The notes beneath the pieces are model-generated. The model was not told the DNA's origin. It made no database searches and saw only the letters and a list, made by a program, of their open reading frames with translations. A stretch of 64,000 nt of DNA from Sphingobacteriaceae bacterium (GTDB lineage: Bacteria > Bacteroidota > Bacteroidia > UBA7662): the NCBI GenBank assembly GCA_013824115.1, contig PNNG01000040.1, positions 45,106 through 109,105 of the forward strand. The letters are read 5' to 3'. How positions within the stretch are numbered: the first letter of the stretch is position 1; the number at the start of each line of letters is the position of its first letter. Both the position numbers and the translations under genes were made by a program. Positions 51,186-59,793 of this stretch are shown here, piece after piece.

Positions 51186-52514
51186 ATGCGTCGCTTGCTG
51201 CTTTTGTTGCTATTGGTATTTGGGGGGATGATGACCCACGCCCAAACCAAAACTTACCGGGCCTATACCGATAGCCTGGTAGCCCGGTTGCAGCGCGATG
51301 ATTTTGCTGCAGCCACCCGATTGCTCAGTCCGGGCCTGGCCCAAAAACTCACCGCCGAACAACTGGCCGCTGTTTGGGAAGGACTGCAACTGGCACACGG
51401 TCCTTTCCAGAAAAGTGGCAACGACAGCTTGGTGCTGCGTAACAACATCCCCTATTATTACCGGCAATGGCATTTCGATAAGCAAAACATCCGATTGGAG
51501 TTTGCCTTTGCCCCCGACAAACGCATCAGCGCGCTGCAAGTACTGGCTTCTGGAGCCAGGGCTTCTTACCTACCTCCCCCCTACGATCAGCCCGAGCGCT
51601 ACCGCGAATTCAGCCTGCCCATTAGGTACGATACCATTGTGCTGCCAGCCATTCTCACCCTTCCTGTCCATTGCCAGCGCTGTCCGGTGGTGGTGCTGTT
51701 GCCCGACTTGGGTCCGCAAGACAAAGACCACAGCATTGGACCTACCAAAATGTTCCGCGACCTGGCAGTGGGACTCGCAGCGGAGGGCATTGCCACGTTT
51801 CGTTTCGACAAACGCACCTTCCGCTACGGTCCCGAATTGATGGCCGATTTGCGCCTGCTCACGCTCGAAACCGAAATGCTAGAAGATGTACAAGTAGCGC
51901 TCAAGCAACTGGCCCAAGTAGCCGAAATTGACACCAACCGCTTGCACCTGCTGGGGCTCGGGCTGGGCGGCATGGCAGCCGGCAGGGTAGCGCGATTTAG
52001 TCCATGGCCGGTGCGCAGCATCACGGTTGTGGGCAGCAGTCCCCGGCCCCTGCCCGACCAATTGTTCGATCAGTTTTTACCGCTCCTTGCCGAAAAATCG
52101 GGAACGGCCGACTGGCAACCCGCTGCCAAGGTATTTGCCGCCCAAGTAGCCCTGGCCAAAAGCAGCAAGCTCAACCACGATACGCCTGCCGACAGCCTGC
52201 CCTTGCAACTGCCCGGTCCGTACTGGAAATACCTGCAGCAAAACGACCTGGTAAACGATTTTTGGTTTGGCACGGCTCCTTTGTGGTTGGTGCGCGGCGC
52301 GCGCGATTACCAATCGCAACCCGACGACCTTACCGCCTGGGAAGGTCGCTTAGCCGGGCGCGGAAACCTTCGCACCGAAGAGCTCCCCGGCCTCAATCAC
52401 CTGCTTATGCACGTAGCGGCCGATACGCCGCTGCTGGAGCATTACCAATTGCCCGGGCATGTGGATGTGGCATTCGTGAGGCAGTTGGCAGCATTCGTTT
52501 TACAAACAAAATAG
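51186..52514 (+). CDS. Secreted DUF3887-alpha/beta-hydrolase with altered nucleophile elbow
   Basis: A 442-residue protein. SPI signal peptide (MRRLLLLLLLVFGGMMTHAQ), a DUF3887-like N-domain (about 25-125; LVARLQRDDFAAATRLLSPG) and an alpha/beta-hydrolase domain (about 145-442; VVVLLPDLGPQDKDHSIG, GIATFRFDKR). Where active relatives have GxSxG, this protein has LLGLGLGG with glycine at residue 259. The later acid and histidine appear present (GARDYQ, LPGLNHLLMH). It is therefore likely to lack ordinary serine hydrolase activity or to bind without cleaving. The position between a terminator and the UPF0158 region suggests it is monocistronic. Confidence 0.82.
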   Translation: MRRLLLLLLLVFGGMMTHAQTKTYRAYTDSLVARLQRDDFAAATRLLSPGLAQKLTAEQLAAVWEGLQLAHGPFQKSGNDSLVLRNNIPYYYRQWHFDKQNIRLEFAFAPDKRISALQVLASGARASYLPPPYDQPERYREFSLPIRYDTIVLPAILTLPVHCQRCPVVVLLPDLGPQDKDHSIGPTKMFRDLAVGLAAEGIATFRFDKRTFRYGPELMADLRLLTLETEMLEDVQVALKQLAQVAEIDTNRLHLLGLGLGGMAAGRVARFSPWPVRSITVVGSSPRPLPDQLFDQFLPLLAEKSGTADWQPAAKVFAAQVALAKSSKLNHDTPADSLPLQLPGPYWKYLQQNDLVNDFWFGTAPLWLVRGARDYQSQPDDLTAWEGRLAGRGNLRTEELPGLNHLLMHVAADTPLLEHYQLPGHVDVAFVRQLAAFVLQTK

Positions 52515-52727
52515 CGCCTTGGAACCCAAACACGCGATGTGGAATTCAAGCACCCCAAAACTTCTCAATAGGAATTTAGAAGTGACCATTTTAGCATATG
52601 GAATACCTGAATAAAATCAGAGAAAATCCTACCTAGCCACACCCTTCATTCAAAGACCTTAGGCTTAAGCCGCTGCGAATGATAGCAAATGATGAAAATA
52701 GAGGCAAATGTACGCCTAAAAGTAGAG

Positions 52728-53171
52728 CTACTCGAGCGGTTTTAAGGGCAATGTAACATCCGCATCTTCCAGTTCCTTTTCCACATGATCGCGAATGGCA
52801 TTTACTCTAAACACCTCCCAGGCTGCTCCCTTTTTTGACTTTTTCATCGCATGGCTGAAATGATGGAATGGGCGGGGCCCACGCAACAAATCATAAAGCG
52901 CTTGTTTTCTGTCGTCGTTTTCAAAGGTTTCAATGAATTTTTGCATGAACCTGAATGCCGCCTTTGAGTCGGGTCGCTCCAAGCGTATATAACTGTTGGG
53001 GTTATTTTCTACCAAATCTAAATCGGCCAAGCCTTCATCATCCAACATGGCTTCGTCGTCGGTAGCTAAAATAACTACCTCTCCTTTGTTCTTATGTACG
53101 TAGCACAACATGCCCATATCAAGACTATGGGCAATTTCTATCAAAGGGTCTTTGCTGTGGAGGTAGGCCAT
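52728..53171 (-). CDS. UPF0158 family protein
   Basis: A 147-residue protein of the UPF0158 type: IAHSLDMGMLCYVHKNKGEV near the start, SYIRLERPDSKAAFRFMQKF in the middle and the basic FHHFSHAMKKSKKGAAW segment. Its function is unknown in all species known to me. The gene is flanked by about 210 bp (52515-52727) and 263 bp (53172-53434) of sequence with no visible gene. Confidence 0.8.
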   Translation of the reverse strand: MAYLHSKDPLIEIAHSLDMGMLCYVHKNKGEVVILATDDEAMLDDEGLADLDLVENNPNSYIRLERPDSKAAFRFMQKFIETFENDDRKQALYDLLRGPRPFHHFSHAMKKSKKGAAWEVFRVNAIRDHVEKELEDADVTLPLKPLE

Positions 53172-53434
53172 GGGCTTGATTTTGGATATATTTCGCCATA
53201 AATCTAAGGAAAAGCCTTTGGCCTCTGAGGAAATAATCGAGGAAACGTTTTGAAGATCACTTTGGAATTGGCCATTCCTCAGCTATCGGCCTCACCTACA
53301 GGCACCCATTTTAGCTCGGTAATTTTTTTAGAAAAGTGGTTTTGAATAGCTTGTATGCATGAGCCCCTTGGCACCAGCTTCGCATACGCGTAGAACTCCC
53401 CACCCCCGCCTTGGGGCTTACATCAGGCTCAATT

Positions 53435-53836
53435 TCAACCTTCAGCTTGGGAGAGTCCCTCAAACAGCTGCTCCAGCTTGTTTTTCGGCAGAACTTTTTG
53501 TCCGGTTCGCCCCGAGGCCAGCAATCGCTCCCCTGCCCTTGCTTCCCAACGGCAAATGAGGTGGCCTTTATCGTGCGATTCTACAGTGGCGGTATACACG
53601 ACCTGGGTGCCGGGTTTGGCCGGACTGTGGTGCTGCACCTCCACAAAAGTACCGATGCCTTCTTCATCAGAGCCCTTCCCTTCAAGCACAAATTGGCGAC
53701 AAGCCCATTCGGCATCGCGGGCAACGGCAAAGGTGGCATAAACGGGGTGGACTTGTCCGGCAGCAAAAGCCGCGGTATCAGCCGCTTGCACCGTCAATGT
53801 GAGCTGCCGAAATTCTCCCGCTTCAAAGGTCTTCAT
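53435..53836 (-). CDS. Hotdog-fold thioesterase (FlK-like)
   Basis: A 133-residue single hotdog domain resembling the fluoroacetyl-CoA thioesterase FlK: strand VHPVYATFAVARDAEWACRQ, central GIGTFVEVQHHSPAKPGTQV and ESHDKGHLICRWEARAGERL. The HHSP segment holds the likely catalytic histidine. It probably hydrolyses short or medium acyl-CoA thioesters. It overlaps the upstream DtxR-type regulator by ATGA and so is translationally coupled to it, an unusual pairing. Confidence 0.82.
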   Translation of the reverse strand: MKTFEAGEFRQLTLTVQAADTAAFAAGQVHPVYATFAVARDAEWACRQFVLEGKGSDEEGIGTFVEVQHHSPAKPGTQVVYTATVESHDKGHLICRWEARAGERLLASGRTGQKVLPKNKLEQLFEGLSQAEG

Positions 53837-54513
53837 GCGCCCGTTTTAGAGGTGAGTTTTACAAAAATGCTGTTGGCCACTTCGCGCGAGACGTGCAAAT
53901 GCCTGCCATCGGCGAGCAACAATTGCATCGATTGGTCGAATTCCAACTTCTCTACCACGCGTACCGATTTGCCTAGATTGAGGTTCACCTGATCGAGGTA
54001 CTGCAAAAAAGAAGCACTGTGTTCGTGCACGGCCATCACGCGGGCTTCGTCGCCAGGAGCGAGCTGTCCCAGTAACACCTGTTCGTTGGCAGGCATTTCA
54101 CCGTTTTCGGCGGGAATGGGATCGCCATGCGGATCGGCGGTGGGGTTGCCCAAATATTCGGCCAAGCGGTTGATGAAGCGCGGGTCGCTCACATGTTCCA
54201 GCTCTTCGGCAATATCGTGTATTTCGTCCCAGCCAAAATGCAGCTTCTGCACCAAAAACACCTCCCACAGGCGGTGGCGGCGCACAATCGACAAGGCGGT
54301 GAGCCTGCCTTCTTCGGTGAGGTGCACGCCCTGGTATTTTTTGTAGTCGATAAGGCCTTTGTCGCCGAGCTTGCGCAGCATGTCCGACACCGAGGCGGCC
54401 CGGGTGTTTAGCTCTTCGGCAATGGCATTGGTAGCAGCGCCCGCGGCCTCGCGTTGGCTGATTTTATAAATGGCCTTGAGGTAGTTTTCTTCGGTAATCG
54501 ACAAGCGCTGCAT
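53833..54513 (-). CDS. DtxR/MntR-type metal-dependent regulator
   Basis: A 226-residue protein with an N-terminal winged helix (LSITEENYLKAIYKISQREA, then RAASVSDMLRKLGDKGLIDY), the metal-binding dimerisation domain (RRHRLWEVFLVQKLHFGW, DIAEELEHVSDPRFINRLAE) and a C-terminal FeoA/SH3-like domain (about 145-220; LGQLAPGDEARVMAVHEHS). The architecture is that of iron- or manganese-responsive DtxR repressors. The second gene of the transcript is a thioesterase rather than a metal transporter. Confidence 0.93.
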   Translation of the reverse strand: MQRLSITEENYLKAIYKISQREAAGAATNAIAEELNTRAASVSDMLRKLGDKGLIDYKKYQGVHLTEEGRLTALSIVRRHRLWEVFLVQKLHFGWDEIHDIAEELEHVSDPRFINRLAEYLGNPTADPHGDPIPAENGEMPANEQVLLGQLAPGDEARVMAVHEHSASFLQYLDQVNLNLGKSVRVVEKLEFDQSMQLLLADGRHLHVSREVANSIFVKLTSKTGA

Positions 54514-54581
54514 GAGGCAAAAGTAAGGAAAAGCTGCGAGCCCAAAAGATGCAGGCTTAGCTCTTCTATGCCATCCATAAA

Positions 54582-54608
54582 AAAGGCCGACGCATTCGTT
54601 CGGCCTTT
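54582..54608 (-). terminator. Terminator after the histidine kinase gene
   Basis: AAAGGCCGA and TCGGCCTTT arms around a 9-nt loop, downstream of the kinase stop at 54737 and upstream of the DtxR gene. Confidence 0.8.
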
Positions 54609-54736
54609 CAGGTTTAGTTTGGTAGCGCTAGCTGGTTGATTACCAACGGGCGTAACTTAAAATTACCTTTTGTCTTCGGACAAACTGACATGGCCTATAT
54701 GAATGGGGCATTAATCTATACGAACCTCCAACTTAA

Positions 54737-56725
54737 TCATGGAAATACCATGCGCACACGGGCACCTCCTCCGTCACTCGCCTCTAAAAAAATGGCGGTA
54801 CCGATTTGCCGGGCAAAGGAAGCACACAACATGAGGCCAAAGCCCGTACCCGATTCACCGGCGCTGCCCTGCTCCGACGGCAAACGTTCGTTGTGTAGGG
54901 CCAGTTCTTGCAAATCGCCCAGCCAATTGGCCGGAAACCCTTTGCCTGCATCGCTGATGCTCAACCAAGGGTGGCCTTCCGCAACGCCCCAAGCAAAAGT
55001 GATGCTTGCGGCGGCGGGACTGAACTTGATGGCATTCGTTAAAAAATTACGAATCAATAAAGCCACTGCCTGGGCGTCGCTTTTCACCATGGGCGGTGCT
55101 TCGTTGGGCAGCTGCAATTGTAATTGTTTGTCGTCGATGGCATTGCGGTTCAATAGTACCACCTTGTTCACTACTTCTTGTAGGTCAACGGTCGTTAATT
55201 GGGTTTCGCCACCCCATTGCAGGGCCACCCAACCCAACAAATCGTCGGTTACTTGCAGGGCATGTCCTTGTCCGGCCTGTATGCGTGCCAATCCCTCCTC
55301 TAGTTCGGGCGTGCCCTGCAATTTGCGCCGCAAAATGCGCAAGGCCGCATACGATTGGGCCAGCGGCGAACGCAAATCGTGCCCGATACTGGCAAACAGG
55401 CGGTCTTTAAGGGCATTTTGACCCGCCAATTGGGCATTGAGCTTTTCGGTTTGGCGTTTGTTTTTAGAAATAAGCCAAATAATCACCGACAAGGCTGTCA
55501 ATCCGATCAGAAGCACCCCTATTCCTGCATAAAACTGTTTGCGCGTTGCAGCAGCTTTTTGTGCCACATTGCGCAGTTCGGTGTTTGATTTATCAAGGGC
55601 ATATTTGACAGCCATGCCGGCCAATTCGCTTTGGTTGGCAATGAATTGCAACGAATCGCGGTAAGCATCTACTTTAAGCATGGCCTCAAAGGCCTCCTTC
55701 ATTTGGTTTTGAGCCGCATATCCTTCGGCCAAATAAGCATACAGCTGCGCTAATTGAAGCCATTGTTTAGAAGCCTCAAGCTCCTTTCTGAGTGGAATGA
55801 AGTAGGCCGCTGACTCCTTGTAGGCTTTTTGTGCATGCTTGATTCTTCCTCTTTCAAAATTGATATTGGCCAAACGATGCTGAGCACCGATTGATTCAAA
55901 CAATTGATAACTGCTATCCAAATATCGCCAAGCATCTGCATAATCATTTTGCGCATAATGCACATAACCCTTCGAAAACCACAACGAAGCTGCTAAAAAG
56001 GGGTCAGGTTCTTGTAGTTCTATTTTTTTTGCCTTTTCTATCAACTGCAAACATTGCTCATACTTTTCAATGTTAGCCAAAGGCTTCACAGCATTTAGGT
56101 ACGACATGGCCTCGAAATTCCGCTCCCCCAGTGCTTGAAAAAGCTGCGCACTTTGTAAGAAATAGGAGATGGAAGAGTCAATGTTGCCGAACTCTTCTTC
56201 CATAATGGCGATGAACTCTTTGCTGATGGCTACACCCAACCGGTTGCCCGACTGTTGTGCGGGACCTATTGCTTTGAGCGCATACACATAGGCACTGTCA
56301 AATTTGCCTAAACCGTAATACGCATTGGCCAAATTATTCGCAGTAATGCCTTCGTAGCGGGTGTTTTTGGCCTTGATGGCGCTGTTGTGGGCCAACTGCT
56401 GCCAATACACCGCGCTGTCGTAATGGCCCACAATCTGATAAGCCGTACCAAAGCTTTTGGCAATGAGGTAGGCTTCTTTCCAGCTTTTCCACCCCAACCG
56501 ATCGGCCTCTTCAAGATATTCCATGCTTTTGCCCAAATCGCGGTACAAATACCAATCGGACAAATAGCTCAAGGTTGAAAGTCGGGCTGTTTTGCTTTTA
56601 GCCGCTACCAGCGCTTTTTCTAGACTATCGATATAGGCCTCACCCCTGCTTTGACCATGTGCACGAGTTACCGAAGCAGTCGAGCAGCCCAAAAGCAAGG
56701 CTAACACAATTAATTTAGGCATCAT
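54737..56725 (-). CDS. TPR-sensor histidine kinase
   Basis: A 662-residue protein. SPI-like N-terminus (LIVLALLLGCSTASV), about seven TPR units (residues 60-385; AKSFGTAYQIVGHYDSAVYW, ANNLANAYYGLGKFDSAYVY), a membrane helix (about 400-422), a coiled linker and a HisKA domain with the phospho-acceptor FASIGHDLRSPLAQ. The HATPase_c domain has NFLTNAIKFSP, SDAGKGF and GTGFGLML. It senses an external or periplasmic condition. It is divergent (60 bp) from the LytTR regulator, its likely partner. Confidence 0.92.
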   Translation of the reverse strand: MMPKLIVLALLLGCSTASVTRAHGQSRGEAYIDSLEKALVAAKSKTARLSTLSYLSDWYLYRDLGKSMEYLEEADRLGWKSWKEAYLIAKSFGTAYQIVGHYDSAVYWQQLAHNSAIKAKNTRYEGITANNLANAYYGLGKFDSAYVYALKAIGPAQQSGNRLGVAISKEFIAIMEEEFGNIDSSISYFLQSAQLFQALGERNFEAMSYLNAVKPLANIEKYEQCLQLIEKAKKIELQEPDPFLAASLWFSKGYVHYAQNDYADAWRYLDSSYQLFESIGAQHRLANINFERGRIKHAQKAYKESAAYFIPLRKELEASKQWLQLAQLYAYLAEGYAAQNQMKEAFEAMLKVDAYRDSLQFIANQSELAGMAVKYALDKSNTELRNVAQKAAATRKQFYAGIGVLLIGLTALSVIIWLISKNKRQTEKLNAQLAGQNALKDRLFASIGHDLRSPLAQSYAALRILRRKLQGTPELEEGLARIQAGQGHALQVTDDLLGWVALQWGGETQLTTVDLQEVVNKVVLLNRNAIDDKQLQLQLPNEAPPMVKSDAQAVALLIRNFLTNAIKFSPAAASITFAWGVAEGHPWLSISDAGKGFPANWLGDLQELALHNERLPSEQGSAGESGTGFGLMLCASFARQIGTAIFLEASDGGGARVRMVFP

Positions 56726-56749
56726 GCATGTAAAAATAGGCCTTTGATG

Positions 56750-56757
56750 TAGTTTTG
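56750..56757 (+). promoter_or_regulatory. -7 element of the LytTR gene
   Basis: TAGTTTTG fits TAnnTTTG and lies 28 nt before the start codon, within the 60-bp divergent region. Confidence 0.5.
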
Positions 56758-56785
56758 ATGAATATTCACGCTCAAAATCGCCAAA

Positions 56786-57520
56786 ATGTCAACCCTACGA
56801 ACTGTTTTAATCGATGACCAACCTCTGGAACTGGAAGACTTGGCTGGCTTGTTGACCGATTTTGAAGCAATAGAAGTGGTTGCCACCTTCAACGACCCCT
56901 TGTTGGCTGCAGCCTATCTGAACCAAAACGAGGTCGACTTGTTGATTTGCGACATCGAAATGCCCCAGCTCAAGGGAACCGATTTGGTAAAAATCCTGGC
57001 AAAAGTACCTGCTCTGGTCTTTTGCAGCAGTCATCCAGCCTACGCGCTGGAAGCTTTTGACCTGAACGCGCTTGATTTTTTGCGCAAGCCAGTGAACGAA
57101 GAACGATTGGCACAGTGCATCGAAAAAGTTCGCCAGCATCAAACCTGGTGGACCGAAGAAGCGCACAAACACGCCAGTTTACCAACCGACAATACCATTT
57201 ACATCAAAGTGGATGGCTATTTTCAACAGGTTCAGCTCGATGAATTGCTGTTTATTGAAGCCTGTGGCAATTTCTGCAAATTTAAAATCAAAAATCAGCG
57301 GATTTCAGTGGCTTATGGGGTAATCAGCTTCTATGATGAATTGCTTCAAAATCATGGCTTTTTACGCTGCCACCGCAGTTATCTGGTAAACGAGAAGCAT
57401 GTGCATAAATTCAACAGCCAGCACCTACTTGTGGAAGAAGACGAAATTCCATTGGGAAAAAAGTATGTCGACACCATCAACAACCGCTTGCTGGGCAACA
57501 AATTTAAAGCCTATCGCTAA
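56786..57520 (+). CDS. LytTR family response regulator
   Basis: A 244-residue protein: receiver domain (residues 5-120) with phospho-acceptor aspartate in LLICDIEMPQLKGTD and the switch lysine in FLRKPV, then a LytTR DNA-binding domain (about 140-240) with YIKVDGYFQQVQLDELLFIE and HRSYLVNEKHVHKF. It regulates transcription when phosphorylated. The divergent TPR kinase is the probable sensor. Its stop overlaps the convergent LysE gene by 4 nt. Confidence 0.93.
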   Translation: MSTLRTVLIDDQPLELEDLAGLLTDFEAIEVVATFNDPLLAAAYLNQNEVDLLICDIEMPQLKGTDLVKILAKVPALVFCSSHPAYALEAFDLNALDFLRKPVNEERLAQCIEKVRQHQTWWTEEAHKHASLPTDNTIYIKVDGYFQQVQLDELLFIEACGNFCKFKIKNQRISVAYGVISFYDELLQNHGFLRCHRSYLVNEKHVHKFNSQHLLVEEDEIPLGKKYVDTINNRLLGNKFKAYR

Positions 57521-58164
57521 TCGAAAAGGTTTTTGTTAAGTAGCACCACGTCTACCAAGATTTTTATACCAAATGCCAGCAATACGCTTCCCGAAATACG
57601 ATTAAGCCATAAAATCACCCGGCGTGTTACGTAACGCCGCAACTTTTTGGCACCATAACTTTTAAGCAGATCGGTTACCAGAATGGTGCCCAGGGTACCC
57701 GTGAAAAACAGCAGCTTATCGGTCCGGTCAAAATCGGGAATGGCCGACACCAAAGAACTCACCCCCAACCAATACACAATTACAAAGGGATTGAGCAAAT
57801 TGAGTAGAAAACCCTTGACCAAACTTCCACCCAAGGCACGGCCTGTTTTGAGGTCGGGTACATTGGCTTCCACCGCCCGTACCTGCTTGTTAAAGGTGAG
57901 GAAGGCACCGTAGCCTACCATAAACAAACCCCCAAAAATGCCTATCCAGCGCAAGGTCTGTGGGTCTTGCACAAATTGCAATAAGCCCACAAAGCTGATG
58001 AACACACAAAAAGCGTCGCTCAGCAAAATGCCCAAGGCCATAAACGCCCCGGCGGGAAAGCCTTTGGTAATGCTGGTTTGAATAAGGGCAAAAAATACCG
58101 GCCCCAGCAGCACTGCCACCAGCAGGCCGAAGCCTATGCCCTGTACAATGGGTAACTGCAGCAT
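57517..58164 (-). CDS. LysE family amino-acid exporter
   Basis: A 215-residue protein with six membrane helices and the family-typical start GIGFGLLVAVLLGPVFFALI, then SITKGFPAGAFMALGILLSD and a later LNPFVIVYW motif with helix-breaking proline. LysE/RhtB proteins export amino acids or related compounds. The ATG at 58164 overlaps the GH3 stop (TGATG), so the two genes are coupled. The substrate may be the amino-acid conjugate made by GH3, or a free amino acid; neither is shown. Confidence 0.85.
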   Translation of the reverse strand: MLQLPIVQGIGFGLLVAVLLGPVFFALIQTSITKGFPAGAFMALGILLSDAFCVFISFVGLLQFVQDPQTLRWIGIFGGLFMVGYGAFLTFNKQVRAVEANVPDLKTGRALGGSLVKGFLLNLLNPFVIVYWLGVSSLVSAIPDFDRTDKLLFFTGTLGTILVTDLLKSYGAKKLRRYVTRRVILWLNRISGSVLLAFGIKILVDVVLLNKNLFD

Positions 58165-59699
58165 CAAGCGCGCTTTTCGGCCAAAAACTCCTGCCAAGAA
58201 GCCAGGTGTTTGGGATTCAACACCCGTGGGAATTTATGTTGTCCGCCCAATTTACCTTGTCGGGCCATCCATTCGGTAAACCAAGCGGTTGGCAAAACTT
58301 CCACAATGACCTCTTGCAAGGCATGGCGGCGTTCTACCACATAGTCGTCGTTTACCTCACATAGGGTTTTATCAATCAAATCACGAACTTGCTGCACATC
58401 TACCTTCTGATCACAACCGACATACCAATGGTGGGCGAATAAACTGCCGTGTGGCTCTCCGTGCACGGTAAATTCTTTGATTTCCATGCCTAACTCCTCC
58501 CCCAATCGGCGAATGGCAGCGTTCATATTGTCTACACTCAAGTGCTCGCCGCAAAGGCTCAAGAAATGTTTGGTTCGACCAGTGATTTTGATTTCCATGT
58601 GCTCAATGGAGGTGAATCGCACGGTATCGCCAATCAAATAGCGCCAGGCACCCGAGCAGGTAGTGAGCAAAATGGCATATTCAACCCCTTCTCGCACTTG
58701 GGTAACATTGAGGGTTTCGGCATCGGTTTTCAGCGTGCCATCGGCTTCAAAGTTCTGCTCATTAAAAGGCACAAATTCGTAATAAATGCCATTATTGAGC
58801 ACCAAACGCATGCCGGTGCGTACCGTATGTGGACGCGCATCGTAAGCAATGAAGCCTTCGGAGGCTAGGTAGGTTTCGAAATAAATAAGTGGACGAGCCA
58901 TCAAACTCTCAAAGCTCTTGCGGTAAGGCTCAAATGCCACACCGCCAAAAGCGTAAACCGTAAGATTAGGCCAAATTTCGTGGATGGTTTTTACGCCATA
59001 ATGGGCAATGATTCGCTCCATCATGATTTGTAGCCAAGCAGGCACCCCGGCAATCACCCAAATGTCCCACTCCTTGGCATGCTTCACAATGTCGTCTATC
59101 TTGGCATTCCAATCACTGATTTTAGCAATGTCTTTGCCCGGCTTGTAAAAGCGCTGAAACCAAAAGGGTATTTTGCTGGTGTTGATGCCGCTTAAATCGC
59201 CGTAATAATAGCGGCCGGTGAAATTGAGATGCGTGCTACCCCCCAGCATCAACATGCCCTTTTCGAAATAATCGGAAGGGAAGTTGTACTGCGCCAGGGT
59301 ATAAATTTGCTTGATGCTTGCCGTGCGCATGGCCTTGATCATTTCGGATGAAACCGGAATGAACTTGCTGGAAGCGTCTGAGGTACCCGAGCTGAGCGCA
59401 AAGTACTTGATCTGTCCGGGCCAAGCCACATCCGCATTCCCCTCGCGGGCCCGGTGCCACCAACGTTCATACATGCGGTTGTAGTCGTATAAGTCTACCC
59501 TGCGAGCAAATTCGCCAAAAACATCCTGCTTTTTGAGCATGGAAGCAAAGCCATAATACCGGCCAATTTCGGTGTCTTTAGCTTTGCTTAGCAACTTACG
59601 CAGCACTATTTCTTGCTGCTTCGCGGGTTCAAACTGTTGCAGCGATAACTTAATGCGCAGCTGCAGCCCTCGTTTAAACAAACTTCCTAATACTACCAT
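58164..59699 (-). CDS. GH3-type acyl-adenylate/amidoligase
   Basis: A 511-residue member of the GH3 auxin-responsive family, an ANL-superfamily acyl-acid-amido synthetase. ATP-binding motif ALSSGTSDASSKFIP, the YLASEGFIAYDARPHT segment, GAWRYLIGDTVRFTS and the hinge region GRTKHFLSLCGEHLS are intact. In plants GH3 enzymes link auxin or jasmonate to amino acids through an acyl-AMP step; bacterial members occur in Bacteroidota with unknown substrates. The ATG at 59699 fits the family N-terminus. The gene is coupled to the LysE exporter downstream and divergent from a sensor kinase. Confidence 0.9.
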   Translation of the reverse strand: MVVLGSLFKRGLQLRIKLSLQQFEPAKQQEIVLRKLLSKAKDTEIGRYYGFASMLKKQDVFGEFARRVDLYDYNRMYERWWHRAREGNADVAWPGQIKYFALSSGTSDASSKFIPVSSEMIKAMRTASIKQIYTLAQYNFPSDYFEKGMLMLGGSTHLNFTGRYYYGDLSGINTSKIPFWFQRFYKPGKDIAKISDWNAKIDDIVKHAKEWDIWVIAGVPAWLQIMMERIIAHYGVKTIHEIWPNLTVYAFGGVAFEPYRKSFESLMARPLIYFETYLASEGFIAYDARPHTVRTGMRLVLNNGIYYEFVPFNEQNFEADGTLKTDAETLNVTQVREGVEYAILLTTCSGAWRYLIGDTVRFTSIEHMEIKITGRTKHFLSLCGEHLSVDNMNAAIRRLGEELGMEIKEFTVHGEPHGSLFAHHWYVGCDQKVDVQQVRDLIDKTLCEVNDDYVVERRHALQEVIVEVLPTAWFTEWMARQGKLGGQHKFPRVLNPKHLASWQEFLAEKRA

Positions 59700-59793
59700 C
59701 TCCGCGGGTTTGGGCCACAAAATAAGGAAAGCGCGGCAAGATGAAAAGGGGCGTTTCGACATTAGTCTAATGCCCTTCCTCCATACCTCAAAA

